The notes under the pieces were generated by a model. It worked only from the letters and a program-made list of their open reading frames with translations, was not told the origin of the DNA and did not search any database. Of a DNA stretch of 64,000 nt, positions 50,556 to 60,853 are shown in pieces (position 1 is the stretch's first letter; every line of letters begins with the position of its first letter). A program made the position numbers and the translations under genes. Source of the DNA: Pseudomonas libanensis (GTDB lineage Bacteria; Pseudomonadota; Gammaproteobacteria; Pseudomonadales; Pseudomonadaceae); contig NZ_JYLH01000010.1 in NCBI RefSeq assembly GCF_001439685.1, positions 124,001-188,000 on the forward strand, in the 5' to 3' direction.

Positions 50556-50670
50556 GAGAGGTCTTTGTGGCGCGCACAAGTGCAGGGTCCCGCGCGGTGA
50601 ACTGGTATTCACCGGCAGGCGCTGCCAGGGGCAGGAATTATTTTCGAATTAATTTACGAACGGTACGAGA

Positions 50671-51174
50671 TTACGGCCGGATCTCGATCAGGGTGCCGTC
50701 CTTGACCAGGTTCCACACTTCACGCATATCCACATTACGCATGCCGATGCAGCCGTCGGTCCAGTCCAGGGTGTGGAACCACTGCTCCGGGTAGTCTTCT
50801 GTGTCGGGGGTGCCGTGAATCATGATCATGCTGCCCGGTTTCACCCCTTCGCGGCGGGCGCGGGCGGCGTCGCTGATGTTCGGGTAGGAGATGTGCATGG
50901 CCAGGTTGAAGCGCTCGCTGGTCTTGCGCCAGTCGATCCAGTAGAGACCTTCGGGCGTGCGGCGGTCGCCTTCGATCAGCTTGTGGCCCTTGGGGTTCTT
51001 GCCCAGGGAGATGCGATAGGTCTTGAGGGGCTTGCCGTCGTTGATCAGTTGCAACTGGTGGGCGGACTTGAGCACCAGGACTTTCTCGACGGTTTTACCG
51101 CCGAGGGTTTCCACCGTGGAGGCTGGGGACAGCGTGGCGAACGACAGGCAGATAAGAACAAGCAACCAACGCAT
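50671..51174 (-). CDS. L,D-transpeptidase family protein (YkuD/ErfK type)
   Basis: The 167-residue protein has a signal peptide (cleavage after SPAST or nearby) and a single YkuD domain with the catalytic signature IMIHGTPD...DWTDGCIGMRNVDM. It is periplasmic and should form or exchange L,D-bonds in peptidoglycan or attach lipoproteins; some homologues modify other substrates. No PG-binding domain is present. It is a single gene between the nag locus and a NUDIX gene on the same strand. Confidence 0.92.
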   Translation of the reverse strand: MRWLLVLICLSFATLSPASTVETLGGKTVEKVLVLKSAHQLQLINDGKPLKTYRISLGKNPKGHKLIEGDRRTPEGLYWIDWRKTSERFNLAMHISYPNISDAARARREGVKPGSMIMIHGTPDTEDYPEQWFHTLDWTDGCIGMRNVDMREVWNLVKDGTLIEIRP

Positions 51175-51211
51175 TGAAACGGTATCCCTGATAAAGGTGC
51201 TGCCTGGAAGG

Positions 51212-51760
51212 TTATTTGGCTGGGCGCGTCATCGGTGGCACCGACTCGCTGCGCACCGGGAACAGTTGCTGCCGACGGTCAGCGAAAAAGCATTCTAAGG
51301 TACGCCCGACGGTGCGGAAAGCCAGCTCGGACCAAGGGATGTCGGCTTCATTGAACAGCTTCACCTCAAGGCTTTCGGGGCCTGCGGCAAAGTCCAGGTC
51401 GATCAGCTCGGCGCGATAGAAGATGTGCACCTGGCTGATGTGCGGCACATCGATCAGGGTGTAGATGCTCAGGTTACGCACCCGGGCACAGGCTTCTTCC
51501 AGGGTTTCACGCATGGCCGCCTGTTCCACGGTCTCGCCGTTTTCCATAAAGCCTGCGGGCAGGGTCCAGTAACCCAGGCGCGGTTCGATGGCGCGGCGGC
51601 AGAGCAGTACTTGATCACCCCAGACTGGCACGGTGCCGGCGACGATATTGGGGTTCTGGTAATGAATGGTCGAGCAGTGATCACACACATAACGCAGGCG
51701 TACGTCGCCCTCGGGAACGCGTTGGATAACCGGTTTACCGCACTGGCTGCAGAAATTCAT
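51212..51760 (-). CDS. NUDIX hydrolase with N-terminal zinc ribbon
   Basis: The 182-residue protein begins MNFCSQCGKPV with a second CxxC at VCDHCSTIHYQNP, making a zinc ribbon, followed by a NUDIX domain with the box GFMENGETVEQAAMRETLEE. The layout is that of NudC-like or ADP-ribose/NADH pyrophosphatase proteins, but shorter than NudC. The ATG at 51760 follows AGGAAC. It diverges from a second NUDIX gene at 51908 across 147 bases. Confidence 0.9.
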   Translation of the reverse strand: MNFCSQCGKPVIQRVPEGDVRLRYVCDHCSTIHYQNPNIVAGTVPVWGDQVLLCRRAIEPRLGYWTLPAGFMENGETVEQAAMRETLEEACARVRNLSIYTLIDVPHISQVHIFYRAELIDLDFAAGPESLEVKLFNEADIPWSELAFRTVGRTLECFFADRRQQLFPVRSESVPPMTRPAK

Positions 51761-51907
51761 GCTGGGGTTCCTGGAGAATGGGCACATCTTGGCTTGGTGC
51801 CGGGCGTTCCTGCAAGTTGTCGTTTCGCGACATGCACCGGGTTTTGGGCTTGGGCGCCCGCCCGCTTTGGTGCATGATGCAAGGTAGCCAACAGACCGAG
51901 ATGACTC

Positions 51908-52510
51908 ATGCTGGACGAGCTACTTCGCCGGGTAAGCAATCACACCCCTCACACCTTGGAAACTGACGGGCGTTTCCCCGAGGCCGCGGTACTGGTGCCG
52001 ATTACCCGCAGTGACGAACCTGAGCTGATCCTGACCCTGCGCGCCAGCGGCCTGTCGACCCACGGTGGCGAAGTGGCCTTTCCTGGCGGGCGCCGCGACC
52101 CTGACGACCCGGACTTGGTCTTCACCGCCTTGCGCGAGGCCGAAGAAGAAATCGGCCTGCCACCCGGGTTGGTGGAGGTGATCGGGCCGTTGAGCCCATT
52201 GATTTCCCTGCATGGCATTCGCGTAACGCCCTACGTCGGCGTCATTCCCGATTACGTCGAATACCTGGCCAACGACGCCGAAATCGCCGCCGTCTTCAGC
52301 GTACCCCTGGAGTTTTTCCGACAGGACCCACGCGAACATACCCATCGGATCGATTACCAGGGCCGCAGTTGGTACGTGCCCAGCTACCGGTTCGGCGAAT
52401 ACAAGATCTGGGGCCTGACGGCGATCATGATTGTCGAACTGATCAATCTGCTCTATGACGACGCCAAGATCAGCCTGCACCAACCGCCCAAGAGCTTCAC
52501 CAATATCTAA
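51908..52510 (+). CDS. NUDIX CoA pyrophosphatase-like protein
   Basis: The 200-residue protein has the NUDIX box in FPGGRRDPDDPDLVFTALREAEEEIGL, preceded by the LTLRASGLSTHGGEVAF region that defines the CoA-hydrolysing (NudL/YeaB) subgroup. It would split CoA or acyl-CoA into phosphopantetheine and 3',5'-ADP. It is followed 35 bases later by the gamma-carbonic-anhydrase-like gene, probably in the same operon. Confidence 0.88.
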   Translation: MLDELLRRVSNHTPHTLETDGRFPEAAVLVPITRSDEPELILTLRASGLSTHGGEVAFPGGRRDPDDPDLVFTALREAEEEIGLPPGLVEVIGPLSPLISLHGIRVTPYVGVIPDYVEYLANDAEIAAVFSVPLEFFRQDPREHTHRIDYQGRSWYVPSYRFGEYKIWGLTAIMIVELINLLYDDAKISLHQPPKSFTNI

Positions 52511-52545
52511 GCCATCGCTTGAATGGCGAGCCGTGAGGAAAAACC

Positions 52546-53070
52546 ATGAAATACCGCCTGGGCGACGCCCGTGTCGAGACCCATCCCAACAGTTGGGTAG
52601 CACCGAATGCCACGCTGGTAGGCAAGGTCAAGCTGGAGGAGGGCGCCAACGTCTGGTTCAACGCGGTGTTGCGCGGCGACAACGAGCTGATCCTGATCGG
52701 TAAGAACAGCAACGTGCAGGACGGCAGCGTGATGCACACCGACATGGGCTACCCGCTGACCCTCGGCACCGGCGTGACCATCGGCCATAACGCCATGCTG
52801 CACGGCTGCAGCGTCGACGACTACAGCTTGATCGGCATCAACGCCGTGATCCTCAACGGCGCCAAGATCGGCAAACATTGCATCATCGGCGCCAATTCGC
52901 TGATCGGCGAAGGTAAGGAGATTCCTGATGGTTCGCTGGTGATGGGCTCGCCTGGCAAAGTCGTGCGTGAGCTGACCGAGGCGCAGAAACGTATGCTCGA
53001 GGCCAGTGCCGCGCACTATGTGCATAACTCGCAGCGCTATGCCCGAGACTTGGTTGAGCAGGAAGAATGA
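52546..53070 (+). CDS. Gamma-carbonic-anhydrase-like left-handed beta-helix protein
   Basis: The 174-residue protein is built of hexapeptide repeats (ATLVGKVKLEEGANVWFNAVLRGD, IGHNAMLHGCSVDDY) with the three zinc-binding histidines of the gamma class at VMHTD and IGHNAMLHGC. It ends in a C-terminal helix. Relatives include YrdA and PaaY. Carbonic anhydrase activity is not certain in this subgroup. The stop overlaps the next gene by four bases. Confidence 0.9.
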   Translation: MKYRLGDARVETHPNSWVAPNATLVGKVKLEEGANVWFNAVLRGDNELILIGKNSNVQDGSVMHTDMGYPLTLGTGVTIGHNAMLHGCSVDDYSLIGINAVILNGAKIGKHCIIGANSLIGEGKEIPDGSLVMGSPGKVVRELTEAQKRMLEASAAHYVHNSQRYARDLVEQEE

Positions 53071-53282
53071 GTGCGGTTGAACGGCCTGTTGCCTCGCCGT
53101 GCGTGAGTATTTGCGCGCTGGATGATGACGACATCTGCACCGGCTGCCAGCGCAATGTGGATGAAATCACGCGCTGGAGCCGCATGGATAACGCCGAGCG
53201 CCGGGTGGTGCTGGGGTTGTGCCATGAGCGGGCGGTGGCGAGTGGGATGGTGTGGATGACCCCTGGGAAATCTGGCGCCTGA
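53067..53282 (+). CDS. DUF1289 small cysteine-rich protein
   Basis: The 71-residue protein has the four-cysteine signature SPCVSICALDDDDICTGCQRN of DUF1289 followed by EITRWSRMDNAERRVVL. The cysteines probably bind a metal or iron-sulphur centre; no function is established. ATGA overlap with the upstream gene shows translational coupling. Confidence 0.88.
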   Translation: MSAVERPVASPCVSICALDDDDICTGCQRNVDEITRWSRMDNAERRVVLGLCHERAVASGMVWMTPGKSGA

Positions 53283-53285
53283 CAG

Positions 53286-53368
53286 GCCGCCATCGCAGGC
53301 AAGCCAGCTCCCACCCTTGATGTGTGAATACCTTCAAATGTGGGAGCTGGCTTGCCTGCGATGAGGCC
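53286..53368. repeat. Inverted REP-type pair (CATCGCAGGCAAGCCAGCTCCCAC class)
   Basis: CCATCGCAGGCAAGCCAGCT and its inverted copy AGCTGGCTTGCCTGCGATG bracket about 35 bases. This is a third REP class, seen again at 56817 and as a single half at 62911. Confidence 0.85.
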
Positions 53369-53430
53369 CTGCCAGACGACATCCTTGTAATTGTGTACCC
53401 TGTGCGGCATTGCCCACAGGTTCATCCTCC

Positions 53431-53898
53431 ATGTTCTTCCTGATCGCCTACATCAGCAGCGTCGTGCTGATCAACTTCGCCTTCTCCACCGCCCCACACC
53501 TGGACATCATCTGGTCCGCCTGGGGCGGCCTGGTCTTCATCCTGCGCGATATGGTGCAAACCCGCTTCGGCCATGGCGCAATCATCGCCATGCTGGCGGC
53601 GCTGGTGCTGTCGTATATCACCTCCGACCCGTCCATCGCCCTGGCCAGTGCCACGGCGTTCGCAGTGTCCGAGTGCATCGACTGGCTGGTGTTCAGCATC
53701 ACCAGGCGCCCCCTGCATGACCGCCTGTGGATAAGTTCGGCGCTGAGCATTCCCCTCGATACCTTTATCTTCTTCGGCCTGATCGGTGCGCTGACGCCTG
53801 CGGTGGCCGGTACTGCGCTGGTGTCGAAGTTCGCCGGGGTCACGGTGGTGTGGTTGATCATGGCCTGGCGCCTGCGCAAGCGCGCCGTCGCCAACTGA
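53431..53898 (+). CDS. VUT-family (YhhQ-related) membrane protein
   Basis: The 155-residue protein has about five membrane segments and the VUT/DUF165 pattern SATAFAVSECIDWLVFSI. YhhQ relatives import queuosine precursors, but this protein is shorter than YhhQ (about 220), so the substrate is open. The ATG at 53431 was chosen over an upstream in-frame ATG at 53410 because the first hydrophobic segment starts right after it. No preQ1 riboswitch is recognisable upstream. Confidence 0.8.
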   Translation: MFFLIAYISSVVLINFAFSTAPHLDIIWSAWGGLVFILRDMVQTRFGHGAIIAMLAALVLSYITSDPSIALASATAFAVSECIDWLVFSITRRPLHDRLWISSALSIPLDTFIFFGLIGALTPAVAGTALVSKFAGVTVVWLIMAWRLRKRAVAN

Positions 53899-53967
53899 GG
53901 CCAATTCTTGCAGTTCATGTAAAATGCCGGCCTTTCTCCCCATGATCCGCTCCCCTGAGGACCTGAG

Positions 53968-55149
53968 ATGACCCGAATCGGAACTCCATTGTCGCCAACC
54001 GCGACCCGCGTTTTGCTGTGTGGCTGCGGTGAGCTGGGCAAGGAAGTGGTAATCGAGCTGCAACGCCTGGGCGTTGAAGTGATTGCCGTGGATCGCTACG
54101 CCAACGCGCCAGCCATGCAGGTGGCGCACCGTAGCCATGTGATCAACATGCTCGACGGCGCCGCCCTGCGTGCGGTGATCGAGGCGGAGAAACCGCATTT
54201 CATCGTGCCGGAAATCGAAGCCATTGCCACTGCGACCCTGGTGGAACTGGAAGCCGAAGGCTTCACCGTGATCCCGACCGCGCGTGCCACATCACTGACC
54301 ATGAACCGTGAAGGCATCCGTCGTCTGGCCGCCGAAGAGCTGGATCTGCCGACCTCGCCGTATCACTTCGCCGACACCTTTGAAGACTACAGCAAGGCCG
54401 TCCAGGACCTGGGCTTCCCCTGCGTGGTCAAGCCGGTGATGAGTTCGTCGGGCAAGGGCCAGAGCCTGCTGCGCAGCGCAGAAGATGTGCAAAAAGCCTG
54501 GGATTACGCCCAGGAAGGCGGGCGTGCCGGTAAAGGCCGGGTGATCATCGAAGGTTTTATCGACTTCGACTACGAAATCACCTTGCTGACCGTGCGCCAT
54601 GTCGGTGGCACCACCTTCTGCGCCCCGGTCGGTCATCGTCAGGAGAAGGGCGACTACCAGGAATCCTGGCAGCCACAGGCCATGAGCCCGATTGCCCTGG
54701 CCGAGTCCGAGCGCGTTGCCAAAGCAGTGACCGAAGCCCTGGGTGGCCGTGGCCTGTTTGGCGTGGAGTTGTTCATCAAGGGCGATCAGGTGTGGTTCAG
54801 CGAAGTGTCGCCGCGCCCCCATGACACTGGCCTGGTGACCCTGATTTCCCAGGACCTGTCGCAGTTTGCCCTGCACGCCCGCGCCATCCTCGGCCTGCCG
54901 ATCCCATTGATCCGTCAGTTCGGGCCTTCGGCGTCGGCGGTGATCCTGGTGGAAGGGCAATCGACCCAGACGGCGTTTGCCAACCTCGGCGTTGCATTGA
55001 GCGAGCCGGACACGGCGTTGCGTCTGTTTGGCAAGCCAGAGGTCAACGGCCAGCGCCGCATGGGTGTGGCGTTGGCGCGGGATGAGTCGATTGAAGCGGC
55101 TCGGGCCAAGGCAACCCGGGCTTCCCAGGCAGTGGTGGTAGAGCTCTAA
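53968..55149 (+). CDS. purT: Formate-dependent phosphoribosylglycinamide formyltransferase
   Basis: PurT makes formyl-GAR from GAR, formate and ATP, an alternative to PurN. The 393-residue ATP-grasp protein has the N-terminal LLCGCGELGKEVVIELQRLG fold, the ATP-grasp loop KPVMSSSGKGQS, and the metal-binding LFGVELFIKGDQVWFSEVSPRPHDTG. It stands alone, with a possible -10 box TAAAAT at 53920-53925. Confidence 0.97.
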   Translation: MTRIGTPLSPTATRVLLCGCGELGKEVVIELQRLGVEVIAVDRYANAPAMQVAHRSHVINMLDGAALRAVIEAEKPHFIVPEIEAIATATLVELEAEGFTVIPTARATSLTMNREGIRRLAAEELDLPTSPYHFADTFEDYSKAVQDLGFPCVVKPVMSSSGKGQSLLRSAEDVQKAWDYAQEGGRAGKGRVIIEGFIDFDYEITLLTVRHVGGTTFCAPVGHRQEKGDYQESWQPQAMSPIALAESERVAKAVTEALGGRGLFGVELFIKGDQVWFSEVSPRPHDTGLVTLISQDLSQFALHARAILGLPIPLIRQFGPSASAVILVEGQSTQTAFANLGVALSEPDTALRLFGKPEVNGQRRMGVALARDESIEAARAKATRASQAVVVEL

Positions 55150-55152
55150 AAG

Positions 55153-55244
55153 CATCGGGGGCAAGCCCCCTCCCACACTTGACCCAGTTCACAGAGTCAG
55201 ATTTGTGAATACATTCAAATGTAGGAGGCGGCGTGCCCCCGATA
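55153..55244. repeat. Inverted REP-type pair, right arm degenerate
   Basis: CATCGGGGGCAAGCCCCCTC is the left arm. The right arm GGAGGCGGCGTGCCCCCGAT carries two changes from the class consensus. It lies between the converging purT and MHS transporter genes. Confidence 0.75.
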
Positions 55245-55252
55245 GCGGTCTA

Positions 55253-56563
55253 TCAGACCACGCGATTCAAATCGTTATCCCGCGTTTCTTTCAGGCACAG
55301 CACCGCAATCAAGCTCAGCAACGCTGCCGCCGACACATACCCACCCACATAACTCAGCCCACCCATCGCCACCAGCTTGGTCGCAAAGAACGGTGCCGCC
55401 GACGCCCCGACAATCCCACCCAGGTTATACGCCGCCGAAGCGCCGGTATAACGCACACGGGTCGGGAACAATTCCGGCAGCATGGCGCCCATCGGCGCGA
55501 AGGTCACGCCCATCAAGAACAGCTCCAACGCCAGGAACAACGCCACGGCCCAGGTCGAACCATGGGTCAGCAACGGCTCCATGGTAAAACCCGACAGAAT
55601 CGCCAGGATCGCGCCAGCGATCAGCACCGGCCTGCGCCCATAACGATCACTGGCCAGCGCCGCCAGCGGCGTTGCCAAGCCCATGAACAATACCGCGAAG
55701 CACAGCAGGCCGAGGAAGGTTTCACGGCTGTAGCCCAAGGTCGACACGCCATAGCTCAAGGAAAACGCCGTGGTGATATAGAACAGCGCGTAGCACACCA
55801 CCATCGACGCAGCGCCCAGCAGCACCGGCAGCCAATGCTGGCTGAACAGTTCTACCAGCGGTACTTTCACCGGCGCTTCTTTAGCGACGGCGTTGGCGAA
55901 CACCGGGGTCTCGTGCAGCTTGAGCCGCGCATACAGGCCGACCATCACCAGCGCAGCACTGAGGATGAACGGAATGCGCCAGCCCCAACTGCGGAACTGC
56001 TCGTCATCCAGGCTCATGGCCAAGATCAGAAACAGACCATTGGCCGCCAAAAAGCCAATCGACGGGCCCAATTGCGGAAACATGCCGAACCAGGCGCGCT
56101 TGCCCTTGGGCGCATTCTCGGTCGCCAGCAATGCCGCGCCGCCCCATTCCCCGCCAAGGCCCAGGCCCTGGCCGAAGCGCAATACGCACAAGAGAATCGG
56201 TGCCCAGGCGCCGATGCTGTCGTAGCCTGGCAGCAAGCCGATCAAGGTGGTGCACACACCCATCAGCAGCAGCGAGGCCACCAGGGTGGATTTACGCCCG
56301 ATACGGTCGCCGAAGTGGCCGAACAACGCCGAGCCCAGCGGGCGTGCGATAAAGGCGATGCCGAAGGTCAGGAACGAGGCCAGCATCTGCGCGGTTCCGG
56401 AGCTCTGGGGAAAGAACACCGGGCCGATCACCAGCGCGGCAGCCGTGGCGTAGATATAGAAATCGTAGAACTCGATGGCAGTGCCGACGATGCTCGCCGT
56501 GGCGACGCGGGCGGTCGAGTTGGTCGGCGCGGCGGTCGCAGCGTCTTGGTAGGTGGTGCTCAT
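55253..56563 (-). CDS. MHS-family major facilitator transporter
   Basis: The 436-residue inner-membrane protein has 12 membrane segments. It carries the MHS signatures GTAIEFYDFYIYATAAALV near helix 1, GHFGDRIGRKSTL after helix 2, and RFGQGLGLGGEWGGAALLATE in helix 4. Such proteins co-transport metabolites such as shikimate, citrate, proline or betaine with protons. The ATG at 56563 follows AGGGA at good spacing; an upstream ATG at 56584 is possible. The substrate is not evident. Confidence 0.92.
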   Translation of the reverse strand: MSTTYQDAATAAPTNSTARVATASIVGTAIEFYDFYIYATAAALVIGPVFFPQSSGTAQMLASFLTFGIAFIARPLGSALFGHFGDRIGRKSTLVASLLLMGVCTTLIGLLPGYDSIGAWAPILLCVLRFGQGLGLGGEWGGAALLATENAPKGKRAWFGMFPQLGPSIGFLAANGLFLILAMSLDDEQFRSWGWRIPFILSAALVMVGLYARLKLHETPVFANAVAKEAPVKVPLVELFSQHWLPVLLGAASMVVCYALFYITTAFSLSYGVSTLGYSRETFLGLLCFAVLFMGLATPLAALASDRYGRRPVLIAGAILAILSGFTMEPLLTHGSTWAVALFLALELFLMGVTFAPMGAMLPELFPTRVRYTGASAAYNLGGIVGASAAPFFATKLVAMGGLSYVGGYVSAAALLSLIAVLCLKETRDNDLNRVV

Positions 56564-56929
56564 GGCAGTATCCCTGACGGTCATTGCGCGTTTGGACGCG
56601 GATTATTATTGGTCGAACACCCATGGATCAGGGTTGTGCGCGGGGTGGCTCGGGATGGGAGCCGGCACCGGTCGGACAAGGTGAAGCTGTGCCTTGACGC
56701 GCTGAGTGCGGGTAGCACGCGGTCGGGCGGGGGCTTGGGTAAGCCGCAGGGATTATAGGAAGGGGGCTAAGGATCCAACAAGGGGCTGGTGAGGATCTAT
56801 GGCCTGGAACTGGATCAATGTGGGAGCTGGCTTGCCTGCGATAGCATCACCTCGGTTCAACTGAAGGACCGAGTCGCCTGCATCGCAGGCAAGCCAGCTC
56901 CCACATTGACCGGGTTGAGCCTGCTGAGG
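56564..56929. other. Gap between the MHS transporter and CNNM/CBS genes
   Basis: This 366-base stretch holds the MHS transporter promoter region and a REP pair at 56817-56909. I see no gene or other structure in it. Confidence 0.55.
56817..56909. repeat. Inverted REP-type pair (AGCTGGCTTGCCTGCGAT class)
   Basis: CAATGTGGGAGCTGGCTTGC and its inverted copy GCAAGCCAGCTCCCACATTG are perfect over at least 20 bases. A smaller inverted CTCGGTT...GACCGAG lies inside. Confidence 0.85.
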
Positions 56930-58168
56930 TCAGGCGGCCACCGGCACATGGCTGGTATGCCAGATCAATACCTTGCTCACCCGGTTGTCCTCGGTCTCGA
57001 GGATTTCCAGGCGATAGCGGCCGATCTTCAGGCACACCGCGCAATCCGGAATGGTTTCCAGGGCTTCGGTCACCAGGCCGTTGAGGGTCTTGGGGCCATC
57101 GCTGGGCAGGTGCCAGCCCAGGCTCTTGTTCAGTTCGCGGATCGAGGCGGCGCCGTCGATGATGTAGCGGCCATCGGGCTGGGCTTCGATATGCGGGTTA
57201 TCCACAGTCTGGTCGCTTTCGAATTCGCCGACGATCTCTTCAAGAATGTCTTCCAGGGTAACGATGCCCAGCACTTCGCCGTATTCGTCCACCACCATGC
57301 CCAGGCGCCGCTGCTGCTTGTGGAAGTTCAGCAGTTGCAGTTGCAATGGCGTGCTTTCCGGGACGAAGTAAGGTTCGTGGCAGGCAGCGAGCAGCGCCTC
57401 TTTGGTCAGGCTGGCGTCGGGCAGCAGGTGCTGGACCTGGCGCGTGTTGAGCACTGCTTCGACCTGGTTGATATCGCTGTGGAACACCGGCAGGCGGGTG
57501 CGTTGGGAGCTGCGCAGTTGCTCGATGATTTCGTCGATCGAGTCATCCAGGTTGATACCGTCCACTTCGCTGCGCGGTACCAGGATGTCGTTGACGGTGA
57601 TGTTATCCAGGGCGTGGATACCAGGCATGCCGGGCATGCGGTCTTCGTCGGCTTCGGGCTGCGGTTCGTTGTCGTGGTGGGGTTGGGGCTCGTCGCTGTG
57701 TTTCACCACGCCGGCCTTGCGGGCAAACGGGCGCAGCAGCAACAGGCTGATGCCATTGAGCAGCCAGGCCAGGGGGTAGAGGATTTTCAGCGGTACACCC
57801 AGCAGGGTGTTACCAAAACCCAGCACCGCTTGCGGATGGCGGGTGGCCAAGGCGCGGGGCAGGTAGTCAGCCAGTATCAGCAGCAGGGCGCAGGAGATCA
57901 GCCAGCCCAGCCATGGGCCGTTCTGCGCCCAGGCATAGATTGCCAGCAGCGTGCAGAGGATCACCACCGCGGCACGGCACAGGCTGTTGCACAGGATCAG
58001 GCTATGGCGCGGGAAGCTCAGGCGTGCGGCTGCCTTGTCGCCCTGGCGTGTACCGGGGCGCAGGGCCAGCAGGTGTTGTTGCGCGGCTTCAATGGCGGTA
58101 AACAGCGCCGCCCATAAAACCAGCAGGGCAATTACGGCGAGCATCGGCCCCAGGGGCAAGTTGTCCAT
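56930..58168 (-). CDS. CNNM/CBS domain transporter-like protein (HlyC/CorC family)
   Basis: The 412-residue protein has an N-terminal DUF21/CNNM membrane domain with about four segments, an acidic histidine-rich linker near residue 160, a CBS pair starting at VNDILVPRSEVDGI with GMVVDEYGEVLGIVTLEDILEEIVGE, and a C-terminal CorC_HlyC domain. The family is linked to magnesium, cobalt or sodium handling; the old hemolysin label is misleading. It starts 12 bases after the YpjD-like gene on the same strand. Confidence 0.92.
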   Translation of the reverse strand: MDNLPLGPMLAVIALLVLWAALFTAIEAAQQHLLALRPGTRQGDKAAARLSFPRHSLILCNSLCRAAVVILCTLLAIYAWAQNGPWLGWLISCALLLILADYLPRALATRHPQAVLGFGNTLLGVPLKILYPLAWLLNGISLLLLRPFARKAGVVKHSDEPQPHHDNEPQPEADEDRMPGMPGIHALDNITVNDILVPRSEVDGINLDDSIDEIIEQLRSSQRTRLPVFHSDINQVEAVLNTRQVQHLLPDASLTKEALLAACHEPYFVPESTPLQLQLLNFHKQQRRLGMVVDEYGEVLGIVTLEDILEEIVGEFESDQTVDNPHIEAQPDGRYIIDGAASIRELNKSLGWHLPSDGPKTLNGLVTEALETIPDCAVCLKIGRYRLEILETEDNRVSKVLIWHTSHVPVAA

Positions 58169-58180
58169 GATCGCTGCCCG

Positions 58181-58993
58181 TCAGATATGCAGGATGTATT
58201 CGCGAACCAGCTTGCTGCCGAAATAGGCCAGCATCAGCAGGCAGAAACCGGCCAGGGTCCAGCGGATTGCCTTGTGCCCGCGCCAGCCGAGGCGGTTGCG
58301 GCCCCACAGCAACACGCTGAACACCACCCAGGCCAGGCACGCCAGCAAGGTCTTGTGCACCAGGTGCTGGGCGAAGAGGTTCTCGACGAATAGCCAGCCG
58401 GAGATCAGCGACAGCGACAGCAGGGTCCAGCCGGCCCACAGGAAGCCGAACAGCAGGCTTTCCATGGTCTGCAGCGGCGGGAAGTTCTTGATCAGCCCGG
58501 ACGGGTGCTTGTGCTTGAGCTGGTGGTCCTGCAGCAGCAGGAGCAGGGCCTGGAATACCGCGATGGTGAACATGCCGTAGGCGAGGATCGACAACAGGAT
58601 ATGGGCAAGGATGCCCGGTTCCTCGTCAATCACCTGTACCGTGCCAGTGGGCGCGAATTGCGCCAGCAGCACTGTCAGCATGCCCAAGGGGAATAGCAAT
58701 ACCAGCAGGTTCTCGACCGGAATGCGGTAGCAAGCCAGCAGCGTCAGCGCGATGACGGCCGCCGCGATCAGGCTGGCGGCGCTGAAAAAGTCCAGGCCCA
58801 GGCCCACCGGGGTCATCAGGTGGGTGAACAGGCTGGCGGCATGGGCCAGCAGGGCCAGCACGCCAAGGCCGACGAGCAGACGTTTGTCCGCTTTAGTGCC
58901 TTGGGCCAGACGAGTGCCCTGGTAGAGAGTCGCAGCGGCATACAAAATGGCGGCGGCGAGGCTGGGTAGCAAACTGGGTGACAAGGGGAGCAT
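58181..58993 (-). CDS. CcsA/HemX-like inner-membrane protein (YpjD type)
   Basis: The 270-residue protein has eight predicted membrane segments and the cytochrome-c-assembly pattern (AHILLSILAYGMFTIAVFQALLLL, SGWLFVENLF, HKTLLACLAWVVF). The conserved histidines at AHI and VHK suggest haem contact, as in CcsA/HemX. The ATG at 58993 follows AGGA; upstream in-frame starts add a non-hydrophobic stretch and are less likely. It diverges from ffh across 232 bases. Confidence 0.88.
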   Translation of the reverse strand: MLPLSPSLLPSLAAAILYAAATLYQGTRLAQGTKADKRLLVGLGVLALLAHAASLFTHLMTPVGLGLDFFSAASLIAAAVIALTLLACYRIPVENLLVLLFPLGMLTVLLAQFAPTGTVQVIDEEPGILAHILLSILAYGMFTIAVFQALLLLLQDHQLKHKHPSGLIKNFPPLQTMESLLFGFLWAGWTLLSLSLISGWLFVENLFAQHLVHKTLLACLAWVVFSVLLWGRNRLGWRGHKAIRWTLAGFCLLMLAYFGSKLVREYILHI

Positions 58994-59225
58994 AAATCCT
59001 GATAGGCAAGCCCGAAAGGCGCTGAGTTTGGCACACACCTGCGCTCCACGAAAGACTCCCGGGCCAGACAGCGGGTGTGCATGGGCGCAGTCTTCGCTAT
59101 AATCCGCGACCTGCCCACGCCGCAGGCTCGGCGAACGCTGTTATTAATAGCGATTTCCCCCAGCCTGGGCCGCCATTACCTCGGTCTACCTGCATTTCGA
59201 TGAATAGGGCCTGAAAGGATCGCGC

Positions 59226-60602
<1,377 letters not shown>

Positions 60603-60609
60603 AAGTTTC

Positions 60610-60677
60610 GAGCGGGAGTTCACTCCTGCTCCGACCCACAGGGATGTGGGATCTCCAGCAAACCCGCCGTTGGCGGG
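60610..60677 (+). other. Three consecutive hairpins after ffh
   Basis: GAGCGGGAGT/ACTCCTGCTC (60610-60631), CCCACA/TGTGGG (60635-60650) and CCCGCC/GGCGGG (60663-60677) follow the ffh stop in a row. None is followed by a T run. They could stabilise the ffh 3' end, stop transcription with Rho, or belong to a small RNA. Confidence 0.45.
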
Positions 60678-60753
60678 GGCTGACTCGCCGTTTTAACCGA
60701 CGGCTCTATAGCAGATCTGAGTGGCACGCTGACTAGGCGCCAGAAAAAGACAT

Positions 60754-60781
60754 TTGCAAAAGTCCGGATATTCCTTAGAAT
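60754..60781 (+). promoter_or_regulatory. rpsP operon promoter
   Basis: TTGCAA (60754-60759) and TAGAAT (60776-60781) are separated by 16 bases, followed by GC-rich ATGCGGCC as expected of ribosomal-protein promoters under stringent control. Transcription would start about 65 bases before rpsP. Confidence 0.75.
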
Positions 60782-60853
60782 ATGCGGCCTTTCGGGCACC
60801 TATGCCCGCTGTGCATTTAGATTTGCAGCACCGACTACAGGAACGATGTTCAC

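Noticed and set aside
53369..53430. preQ1 riboswitch upstream of the VUT-family gene
   Set aside because: The short leader lacks the stem and the A-rich 3' tail of known preQ1 aptamers.
55205..56758. A 517-codon plus-strand frame opposite the MHS transporter
   Set aside because: It starts in a REP element and reads as R/Q/H-rich low-complexity sequence opposite a clear transporter.
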